This document shows, in pieces, positions 22,423-29,257 of a stretch of DNA of 30,415 bases. The notes beneath the pieces were generated by a model that saw only the letters and a list, made by a program, of their open reading frames with translations, was not told the origin of the DNA and did no database searches. Both the position numbers and the translations under genes were made by a program. Position 1 is the stretch's first letter. Each line of letters begins with the position of its first letter. Source of the stretch: Proteocatella sp051653405 (GTDB lineage Bacteria > Bacillota > Clostridia > Peptostreptococcales > Filifactoraceae); NCBI GenBank assembly GCA_051653405.1, contig JBOFWC010000255.1:1-30415 (forward strand). The letters run 5' to 3'.

Positions 22423-23514
22423 TTAAGTTAAAGCTCTTCCTACATGCTTTATGAAGTCTTGTGTATTTGTAACTATAGATGTAGCTGTAAGCGTTCCTCT
22501 GTCTGCTAGTTTATTAACTGCAAATTCTTGAATATCTATAGTGTACATATAAACTGGTCTTATTACTCCATCAAATTCATTGTAAGATGCAGTCATATTT
22601 CCTGTAGCTATTGTAAATAATGCTGTTGAAACCATTATTATTGTAGATGTTTTTCTTGTATGAACACGCATTGCATCCTGAGCCTGCGTTACATCATTGT
22701 ATGTTCCTGGAAGTGTGAAACGGTCTCTTATTGTACCTGAAAGTACAAATGGTACATTGCAATCTACACAAGCTTTTATTATTCCATCTTTAACTTTTCC
22801 TGATTTAACAAGCTCTTCTATAGAACCAGCTTCTCTTGCCATATTTATAGTTCTATAGTAGTTATGCATTGTCTGCTGTTCTTTTACAAAAACTTCCTGT
22901 CCCCATACTGTATCAAATATTCCACATTCTAGGTCAAATGCCGCTAAGCTAGTTCCGCATATTATAGCATTAACAAAACCTTCTCTAACAAGGCTTTCTA
23001 AAGAAGCTCTTGTTTCTCTATCTAAGCTTATTGCAGTTCCTAGAACCCAAGTAACATAACCATTTTTTTCTTTTTCATTTCTTAAAACGTCATAAAGCTT
23101 CTCATAATCTATTGAAAATGCAGTCTCTCTTGAACGACCACTTCTAAATGCAAACGTATCATTTCCCTTTGTTTTGCTTTCAAACCCTTTATCATAAACA
23201 AATATTCCTTCACTTGCATCTTCCGCTCTTCCTATTGCTACTTTGTCTCCCACTTTAAGGTTTCTAAGTTCTACAATTGAAAGGCTTTCTTTTCCCATTT
23301 CATTATTTACTACACAAGCAGAGTCCATTCTACTTTCTGTAGCCAGTATCCACTTTCCATTTACTTTAAAGTATTCTGGGAATACTGAAAGTGCATGATA
23401 ATCAGCTGGAGAAACTCCTTCTTTTTGAACTACTTCTAACTTTACATTTGGAGCGTTGACAAATAGCTCTTTTGTAAAATCAGGGGCATTATATTTTGGT
23501 ATATCAAATTTCAT
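22423..23514 (-). CDS. Diverged ornithine cyclodeaminase (LOR/SDH) family protein, second of pair
   Basis: This 363-residue protein belongs to the LOR/SDH family that includes archaeal ornithine cyclodeaminase and the C-terminal part of cyanobacterial AgrE/ArgZ. It lines up along its whole length with the protein encoded upstream (24666), both starting [FL]xPKxxxPDF. Shared features are GKW near residue 53, AGSIEEL, SGTIRD and the late IVTNTQDF. Several positions conserved in the family are altered: H to F at 193, the second His of GHxxH to Y220, DDGPLP to DRFTLP at 264-269, and the MLHS His to Phe. It may therefore be a non-catalytic partner or have a new substrate. AGGAG lies eight nt before the ATG. 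Confidence 0.8.
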   Translation of the reverse strand: MKFDIPKYNAPDFTKELFVNAPNVKLEVVQKEGVSPADYHALSVFPEYFKVNGKWILATESRMDSACVVNNEMGKESLSIVELRNLKVGDKVAIGRAEDASEGIFVYDKGFESKTKGNDTFAFRSGRSRETAFSIDYEKLYDVLRNEKEKNGYVTWVLGTAISLDRETRASLESLVREGFVNAIICGTSLAAFDLECGIFDTVWGQEVFVKEQQTMHNYYRTINMAREAGSIEELVKSGKVKDGIIKACVDCNVPFVLSGTIRDRFTLPGTYNDVTQAQDAMRVHTRKTSTIIMVSTALFTIATGNMTASYNEFDGVIRPVYMYTIDIQEFAVNKLADRGTLTATSIVTNTQDFIKHVGRALT

Positions 23515-23568
23515 ATTCTAAACTCCTAGTCATATCTGAAAGTTAATTAATATTAAAACAATTAAATC

Positions 23569-24666
23569 TTATCGTCTATCTGTCTCTGATGATTTTATTA
23601 ATTCCTTCTGAACATTAACTACAAAATCCTGTGCGTTTGTAACAATAGGTTTAACTGCTATATATTCTCTTGCTGCCATTACTTTGTTGACTACGTTTTC
23701 CGTAACGTCAACGCTATACATAAACACAGGAGTTACTGTTCCATCTTCTTTTACTCTATAACTAGAAGCAAGTTCTGCTGCAGATACAGAGTGAAGCATA
23801 GTTGCTAAACCTATTATAAGTGTAGCTTTATCAGTTTGCTCCTTCATAGCATCTAAACCTTTTGATACATTTGTAAACACTTCTGGAAGAGGTCCATCAT
23901 CTCTTATAGATCCCACTAATACATATGGTATATCAAGTCCATCAAGTGTTTTTATAAATCCATCTTTTATATTGCCCTCTTTTATAAATTCATTTATAGA
24001 TCCAGCTCTTCTTACTTCATTTAATAAATCCAAGTGATTGTAGTGACCTAAATGAACTGATTCTTGAGTATATATATTTTGTCCTAACGCTGTCTCTAAA
24101 TATCCAGCTTCTAAATCATGTGTGGCCATTGCATTTCCTGCTAAAAGTGCTTGAACATATCCATTTTCTGCAAGCTGAGATAGACCTATTCTCGTATAGT
24201 AATCAAATACTACAGATGGCCCAAGAACCCAAACAATATGTCCACCATTTTCTTTTTCGTGTCTCATTAAATCCGCAAGATACTTGTAGTCATTACAAAA
24301 TGAACTTTCTACAGATCTCATAGGTTCAGCTATAACCGAAGAATCGAAACCTTCTTTATAAACTAAAATTCCATTTTCTAAAGAAGCTTCATTTGATAAA
24401 ACTACTTTATCTCCTACTAAAAGATTTTCAAGTTCTTTTACAACTATATCATCATTTTGAAAAACAGCTACACAGTTTTGAGAATTGTGCTTTGGAAACA
24501 TCCATTTTCCTTCGTAATGATAATAAGTAGGCATGTGTGTAGTAAGATAAAATCCTTCTGGAGCTATTCCTTCTTTTTTTACTTCTTCAAATTTAATATT
24601 TGATACAGAAGCATATTCTTTGGAACTAAAATCCGGTGGTGTAAACTTTGGTAATGAAAATGCCAT
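23569..24666 (-). CDS. Ornithine cyclodeaminase (LOR/SDH) family protein, first of pair
   Basis: A 365-residue stand-alone member of the LOR/SDH/ornithine cyclodeaminase family (archaeal enzyme and AgrE C-terminal domain), distinct from the mu-crystallin type. Family blocks seen: PEGFYLTTHMPTYY (36-49) with GKW and C65; GYVQALLAGNAMATHDLE (169-186); GHYNH (207-211); RRAGSI; VGSIRDDGPLP (251-261); ATMLHS (288-293); and SVDVTENVVNKV. Characterised relatives use bound NAD to turn ornithine into proline and ammonia. The arginine dihydrolase domain of AgrE is absent. GGAGG lies six nt before the ATG. Activity on ornithine is inferred; lysine or another diamino acid is possible. Confidence 0.85.
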   Translation of the reverse strand: MAFSLPKFTPPDFSSKEYASVSNIKFEEVKKEGIAPEGFYLTTHMPTYYHYEGKWMFPKHNSQNCVAVFQNDDIVVKELENLLVGDKVVLSNEASLENGILVYKEGFDSSVIAEPMRSVESSFCNDYKYLADLMRHEKENGGHIVWVLGPSVVFDYYTRIGLSQLAENGYVQALLAGNAMATHDLEAGYLETALGQNIYTQESVHLGHYNHLDLLNEVRRAGSINEFIKEGNIKDGFIKTLDGLDIPYVLVGSIRDDGPLPEVFTNVSKGLDAMKEQTDKATLIIGLATMLHSVSAAELASSYRVKEDGTVTPVFMYSVDVTENVVNKVMAAREYIAVKPIVTNAQDFVVNVQKELIKSSETDRR

Positions 24667-24715
24667 TATTATCCTCCTAATTTAAAAAAATCATACTAGT
24701 GAATCTATTTTCTTA

Positions 24716-24812
24716 ATCAAGATGAATTTAGTTATTATTGTAACTTATAAACACCTTGATATAACTTAACTTCATCAATTTCAATAAATAACTCTCGTTT
24801 TTTTTGATGAAA
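24716..24812 (-). promoter_or_regulatory. Structured leader of the cyclodeaminase-like pair
   Basis: The minus-strand leader is about 150 nt. TTTCATCA (24805-24812) can pair with TGATGAA (24771-24777), which can instead pair with a later TTCATC (24721-24726). A separate ATCAAG/CTTGAT stem (24755-24760 with 24716-24721) encloses GTTACAATAATAAC. A TTTTTTT run follows shortly before the ribosome binding site. This looks like an attenuator-type arrangement, though no known riboswitch is recognised. Confidence 0.4.
24731..24744. repeat. Palindrome copy 2 (GTTA-N6-TAAC)
   Basis: GTTATTATTGTAAC, 13 of 14 bases identical to the copy at 24817-24830, which overlaps the promoter. Paired copies 86 bp apart could be operators for one regulator. 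Confidence 0.4.
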
Positions 24813-24816
24813 CATA

Positions 24817-24830
24817 GTTATTATTATAAC
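24817..24830 (-). promoter_or_regulatory. Promoter -10 with overlapping palindrome for the cyclodeaminase-like pair
   Basis: On the minus strand TGTTATAAT is an extended -10 element, with TAGAAA 17 nt upstream. The -10 lies inside the inverted repeat GTTATTATTATAAC, a good place for a repressor. Confidence 0.5.
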
Positions 24831-24863
24831 ATTTACTGTTATAAATTTCTACTATTTTGGACT

Positions 24864-24906
24864 AAAAAAATCACTATAACATATCTTCGTAATAATCAAA
24901 ACAGTG
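24864..24906 (-). terminator. Weak terminator after the HPt gene
   Basis: Minus-strand CACTGT can pair with ATAGTG across a 23-nt AT-rich loop and is followed by ATTTTTTT. The stem is short, so read-through into the cyclodeaminase-like genes is possible. Confidence 0.35.
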
Positions 24907-24916
24907 CAAATTATCT

Positions 24917-25231
24917 CTAAATAATAAATTTTTTTAACATTTCCAAATTAGCAACACATTCTTCTTCATTAAACAATTTACTAGCTTTCTCGATTGATAA
25001 AGCAACATTAAATACAGGTTCTATAAGCAAACTTCCCGATGCCCCCTTAAGTTGATGTGCAAAATTACTAAGCTTTGAAAAATCCTTATTTTTCAATGAA
25101 TTTTCAATAGAAATCACTGTTGTTTCAAAAAATTCACTAAAATCATTAAATAACTCTTTGCTATCATCTTCAGGAAGTCCTGTACTCGAAATAAACTCTT
25201 CTAAATATGGCTTAAGCCAGCTCTCAACCAT
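24917..25231 (-). CDS. HPt-domain phosphotransfer protein
   Basis: A 104-residue single HPt domain. The phospho-accepting histidine is H59 in FAHQLKGASGSL, the family signature HxLKGxxxxxG. Such proteins shuttle phosphate between receiver domains or from a kinase to a distant receiver. It lies 39 nt after the response regulator-PP2C gene and ends the chemosensory cluster. Likely partners are the PP2C protein's receiver (D54) and CheY (D53). No kinase is in the window. Confidence 0.88.
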   Translation of the reverse strand: MVESWLKPYLEEFISSTGLPEDDSKELFNDFSEFFETTVISIENSLKNKDFSKLSNFAHQLKGASGSLLIEPVFNVALSIEKASKLFNEEECVANLEMLKKFII

Positions 25232-25270
25232 AATCTATGCTCCTCTCTGTTTACACTTATTAATTAATAA

Positions 25271-26416
25271 TTATTTTTTGTTTATAACTACTACTGCAAC
25301 ATCATCATCAAATCCATTTTCATTTAAAGCTTCAAAGTACCTAACTAGTTCATCCATCATTTTATTCAAGTTATTATTATGCTTTATGTAATCGTCAATA
25401 AAAGTTTTTATAGTCTTTTTATTTTCATATCTTTCAAGCTTACCTATATCATATAGTCCATCTGTATAAAGTACTAAAAAATCATCTTTCATAATACTCA
25501 TTTCAGAGTCTTCATAAGCTATATTTTCTATAAATCCAATTGCAAAACTTGGAATTTCTAGTGTATAAGATTTTATATCCATATTTTTATTTTTAAATAA
25601 TATTGGATAAGGATGTCCTGCATTCGAAAAACAAAGCTTGCTTCCTTCAACAAATCCAATAAATGCAGTTATTAATGGAGGTGATGATTTTTGAAAAATC
25701 TCAAAAAGCATATCATTTAAAATTTTAAGAACTTCACTTGGTTTTGAACATCTAACTACACTATAATTAAACACCACTTTTATCATAGTAGACATCATTG
25801 CTGCTGCAATTCCATGCCCAGTAACATCTGCAATTATAAACCAATTTTTATTTCCATACTCCTTCATTGCAAACATATCCCCACCAATCTCATCACAAGG
25901 AATGTATCTCCCTCTCATTTTTACTGATGGAGTCTCTAATTTTTCCATTATTGTAGCTCTTTGAAGCTCTTCAGCAAGTTGCATTTGCATTTTAAACATC
26001 TCATTATATTGAATGAGTTGTTTCTTTTGTTCATAAAATGATACTGCATTTCGAATTTTAAGCGGCAACGTTACCTTTATCTGCTCAGTATTTAAAGGCT
26101 TTGTAAAGTAATCAAGCGCTCCAAGATCAAGTGCTTCTTGAACGCTTTCTATTTCATTTATTGCAGAACATATAATAACACTAGTATTTATATAGTTCCT
26201 CTCTTTTTTCATAATTTTTAATACTTCTATTCCATTTATATGAGGCATCATAACATCCAGTATAACCACCCCAAATTCTATTTCATCCATGAGTCTTAAA
26301 GCTTCTCTTCCATTTCCTGCTTCATATATCTTTATTCTAGGATCTAAATTTTTCACTATCGTGCATATTAGTTTTCTATTTACTAATACGTCATCTACAA
26401 TAAGTACTTTTGACAT
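25271..26416 (-). CDS. Response regulator with PP2C (RsbU/SpoIIE-type) phosphatase output
   Basis: A 381-residue fusion of a receiver domain (about 1-120; D8-D9, D54 in VILDVMMP, K in FTKPLN), a coiled-coil linker (about 135-165) and a PP2C-type serine phosphatase. Phosphatase metal motifs are seen: DEIGGDMF, ADVTGHGIAAAMM, SNAGHPYP, LYTDGLYD and the final DDDVAVVVI. Relatives dephosphorylate anti-sigma-factor antagonists or similar STAS proteins. I start at ATG 26416, with GAGG six nt upstream; an ATG at 26440 lacks a site. No STAS protein or anti-sigma factor is encoded nearby, so the target is elsewhere. Confidence 0.93.
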   Translation of the reverse strand: MSKVLIVDDVLVNRKLICTIVKNLDPRIKIYEAGNGREALRLMDEIEFGVVILDVMMPHINGIEVLKIMKKERNYINTSVIICSAINEIESVQEALDLGALDYFTKPLNTEQIKVTLPLKIRNAVSFYEQKKQLIQYNEMFKMQMQLAEELQRATIMEKLETPSVKMRGRYIPCDEIGGDMFAMKEYGNKNWFIIADVTGHGIAAAMMSTMIKVVFNYSVVRCSKPSEVLKILNDMLFEIFQKSSPPLITAFIGFVEGSKLCFSNAGHPYPILFKNKNMDIKSYTLEIPSFAIGFIENIAYEDSEMSIMKDDFLVLYTDGLYDIGKLERYENKKTIKTFIDDYIKHNNNLNKMMDELVRYFEALNENGFDDDVAVVVINKK

Positions 26417-26470
26417 AATACACCTCTTAATCTTTTGCATAAATTTGTAATAAATAATAAATTTTATGAC

Positions 26471-26950
26471 TTATAATTCAAATATTTTAAAATTCAAACT
26501 TATATCTTCGTTTTTAAAATTTGATAAAAATTTACCAGTACGTTTTTTTACAATCACCTCTACATCTTTGCCTACTATTGTAAATGGCACCGACATTGAA
26601 AAATTAAATTTTTTATCTTCTAGTGCTATTCGAGCTCCTCCTGCAACGATATTTATAATTTCTGTAATTCCATCGCATACCATATCGTCACTAAGTTTAT
26701 TTATATCTATCCCCGTCATATATGAAACAATTATTCTTGCTGATTTTTCATCTGCAGAAAGAAGTAGTAACAGGTTTTTTTCTCCACACATGACCATAGA
26801 CCCTACAATCTCTTTCTTTTCTGCAAATTCTTCATACTCATCTGAGCGCTCTAAATAAAACCCAGTGGTTGTACTTATAGCATCTTCTAAAAGTCTTGAA
26901 AATATTTCTCCAGAAATTTCTGTATCAGAAATCTTAAAATCATCTTTCAT
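26471..26950 (-). CDS. cheX: CheX-like CheY-phosphate phosphatase
   Basis: A 159-residue CheX/CheC-family protein that removes phosphate from CheY-P. The catalytic signature D-x3-E-x2-N is present as D93, E97 and N100 (DGITEIIN), with P122 spaced 21 residues later, very close to the family pattern. I start at ATG 26950, which shares its first base with the cheY stop (TAATG) and has GGAGAGGAG upstream inside cheY. It forms a coupled cheY-cheX pair, a tidy on/off module. Confidence 0.87.
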   Translation of the reverse strand: MKDDFKISDTEISGEIFSRLLEDAISTTTGFYLERSDEYEEFAEKKEIVGSMVMCGEKNLLLLLSADEKSARIIVSYMTGIDINKLSDDMVCDGITEIINIVAGGARIALEDKKFNFSMSVPFTIVGKDVEVIVKKRTGKFLSNFKNEDISLNFKIFEL

Positions 26951-27327
26951 TAGAGTACTCCTCTCCCTAAACACTCCAATATCTTTTTTAATAAATCTTC
27001 TGTAGAAAACGGTTTTACTATATATTGAGAAGCTCCAGATTTTATAGCTTCTACTATACTGCTACTAGTCCCTTCTGAAGTAACCATCATTACAGGTATA
27101 TGCCTATATTTCTTATCTGATTTCATCATTTTCAAGAAATCCAAGCCATTCATCCCAGGCATATTCCAATCTAAAAAAATAAGATCCAAATTATACCCAT
27201 TTTCCTCTAATATTCTAATAGCATCTTCTGTATCCTCTGCCTCTAGGCAATCATGTCCTAATGTCCAAACCGCTTCTTTTATTATAGTCCTTACTACAGA
27301 TGAATCGTCGATAGTAAGCATTTTCAT
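26950..27327 (-). CDS. cheY: CheY single-domain response regulator
   Basis: A 125-residue stand-alone receiver with D7-D8, phospho-acceptor D53 (FLDWNMPGMNG), the conserved Thr in MVTSEG and the Lys in VKPFS. It lies two bases after cheR and overlaps cheX by one base. It could act on a flagellar motor, or as an intermediate handing phosphate to the HPt protein. The sequence does not separate these. Confidence 0.93.
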   Translation of the reverse strand: MKMLTIDDSSVVRTIIKEAVWTLGHDCLEAEDTEDAIRILEENGYNLDLIFLDWNMPGMNGLDFLKMMKSDKKYRHIPVMMVTSEGTSSSIVEAIKSGASQYIVKPFSTEDLLKKILECLGRGVL

Positions 27328-27329
27328 AT

Positions 27330-28178
27330 TTAATCCTCCTTGACAGTATAATATGACCCTTCATTATATACTTGTTTCTCAAAATGCTCATCTATATCAG
27401 CATATATTTCTGATGTTCCTATTATAAAACCTCCATTTTTATTAATAGCTTTAGCCATTTTTCTAATTATTTCTCTTCTAAGTTCATCAGAAAAATAAAT
27501 TAATACATATCTACAAAAAATCAAATCAAATTTTCCAATGAACATAAAACTATTTTGAAGGTTAAATTGCTCAAATTTAACTTGTTTTTTTATAAAATCA
27601 TCTATTTCCCATACATAACCATCTTTTTTGAAATAAACATCTCTATAGTTCTCACTAAGTCCTCTTTTTATACTTATTGCATCATAAAACCCTTTTTTTG
27701 CAATTTCAAGTACATTTGTAGATATGTCTGTAGCAAAAAATTCAAAATCATTTAATGTAATATCTGTTATTTTATGTTTTTTCAAATAACTGTCTATACT
27801 CATAACTGTAGAATATATTTCTTGACCAGTTGAAGATGCAGCACTCCATATTCTTACTTTGTTAAGCTCATTTTTCCTTAATTTGTCAATATAAATTGGC
27901 ATAAATTTATTTTCTAATATTTCCCACGGTTTTTGATCTCTAAACCAAAGTGTTTCATTTGTTGTAACCGCATCTATAACTTTAGTGGCTATACTATCAT
28001 CCCAATTATTTTCCAAAATATTGTAAAGCTCTGTGAAGGATGTAAGTCCAGAGTCTATCAAAAGCTTAGCTAATCTAGTTTCAATAAGATACGCTTTATT
28101 TTCTTCTATATTTATCCCGCATCTATCATATATGAATTTTTTAAATAATAAAAATTCTGTATTAGATAAAGCAACCAT
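27330..28178 (-). CDS. cheR: CheR methyl-accepting receptor methyltransferase
   Basis: AdoMet-dependent glutamate methyltransferase that adapts the receptor. The N-terminal helical domain (FKKFIYDRCGINIEENKAYLIETRL) and the catalytic domain are both present. The AdoMet loop reads RIWSAASSTGQEIYS, where the usual form is AGCSTGEEPYS: Cys to Ser and Glu to Gln changes near the cofactor are unusual. DLIFCRYVLIYF is typical. AGGAG lies six nt before the ATG, and it starts 2 nt after cheB. Confidence 0.94.
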   Translation of the reverse strand: MVALSNTEFLLFKKFIYDRCGINIEENKAYLIETRLAKLLIDSGLTSFTELYNILENNWDDSIATKVIDAVTTNETLWFRDQKPWEILENKFMPIYIDKLRKNELNKVRIWSAASSTGQEIYSTVMSIDSYLKKHKITDITLNDFEFFATDISTNVLEIAKKGFYDAISIKRGLSENYRDVYFKKDGYVWEIDDFIKKQVKFEQFNLQNSFMFIGKFDLIFCRYVLIYFSDELRREIIRKMAKAINKNGGFIIGTSEIYADIDEHFEKQVYNEGSYYTVKED

Positions 28179-28180
28179 AA

Positions 28181-29248
28181 CTAGCTCCTTCCTCTTGATA
28201 TCTCTTGAATTCTCGAAGCTATTTTTTCAATCGGAAGTGTTTCATCACTTAGTCCTGCCTCTACTACGCTTCTAGGCATGCCATAAACCACACTTGTAGC
28301 TTCATCTTGAGTTATACAATAGCAGTTACATTTTTCCTTAAGCTCTTTTACCCCATTTTTCCCATCTTCTCCCATACCAGTAAGCACTACTGCTAATACA
28401 TTTGCTCCCGGATAAGATTTAGCTACTGAATAGAAAGTAACATCTGCTGCTGGCATAACTCCATTTACGAGTTCGCCTTTTTCTAGCTTTATTATCCTTT
28501 GATATTTTTGGCTATTTCTAACAATCATATGATACCCCCCAGCAGCTACTAAAATTTGACCTGATCTTACAATTGAAGCATCTTTAGCTTCCATTACATT
28601 CATATGACTTTTTCTGTCCAATGTTTTTGCAAAAACCCCTGTAAATTCAGGTGGCATATGTTGAACTAATATAACTGGCTTAATAAAATCTTTATCTAGG
28701 TTTGAAATGATTTTTTCTACCGCTACTGGTCCTCCTGTAGAAGAAGCTATTACAATTAAATCGACTGTATCTAAATGACTTTTTTCCAGTTTTGGTTTTG
28801 GTATTTCTATTCTTTTTAATGGATTTTTTATACTCGTTCTTCCAATTATCATCTGATCCATTATTTTTTCCAATTGATCCTTAAGTAGTTTCATATTAGT
28901 GTCATAGTTTTCTTCTATCGGTTTTATTATAAAATCTAAAGCTCCTATCCTTAATGCTTCTAAAGTAGTTTGTGCATTTTTATTACTTGTACTACTCACC
29001 ATAACGACAGGAAGCTCAGGAAATCTGAGCTTTACTGTCTCTAAGGTTTTTATGCCATCTAGTTCAGGCATAACTACATCCATCAATACCAAGTCAAAAA
29101 TAGATTTATTTAAAAGTTCTAGCGCAACTACCCCATTTGATGCTGTATCTGTTACAATAGCTTTGTCAGTAGATTCAACAGCTGACTTTATTATCTTTCT
29201 GTATATAAGTGAATCTTCTACAACTAAAACTCTTAATTTTTGCTCCAT
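28181..29248 (-). CDS. cheB: CheB receptor methylesterase / deamidase
   Basis: Two-domain adaptation enzyme. The receiver domain has E11-D12 and D57 (LMDVVMPELDG), and the linker (about 130-160) is lysine-rich. The esterase domain has the catalytic triad S170 (ASSTGGP), H197 (VQHMPPEFT) and D295 (GMGEDG). It removes methyl groups from the receptor when phosphorylated, opposing CheR, the next gene. It begins 9 nt after the MCP gene, so the three are one transcript. Confidence 0.96.
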   Translation of the reverse strand: MEQKLRVLVVEDSLIYRKIIKSAVESTDKAIVTDTASNGVVALELLNKSIFDLVLMDVVMPELDGIKTLETVKLRFPELPVVMVSSTSNKNAQTTLEALRIGALDFIIKPIEENYDTNMKLLKDQLEKIMDQMIIGRTSIKNPLKRIEIPKPKLEKSHLDTVDLIVIASSTGGPVAVEKIISNLDKDFIKPVILVQHMPPEFTGVFAKTLDRKSHMNVMEAKDASIVRSGQILVAAGGYHMIVRNSQKYQRIIKLEKGELVNGVMPAADVTFYSVAKSYPGANVLAVVLTGMGEDGKNGVKELKEKCNCYCITQDEATSVVYGMPRSVVEAGLSDETLPIEKIASRIQEISRGRS

Positions 29249-29257
29249 ATTATCACC

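Noticed and set aside
24667..24916. T-box or known riboswitch before the cyclodeaminase-like genes
   Set aside because: No T-box AGGGTGGAACCGCG-like core or other recognised riboswitch core is present; only unnamed hairpins can be supported.
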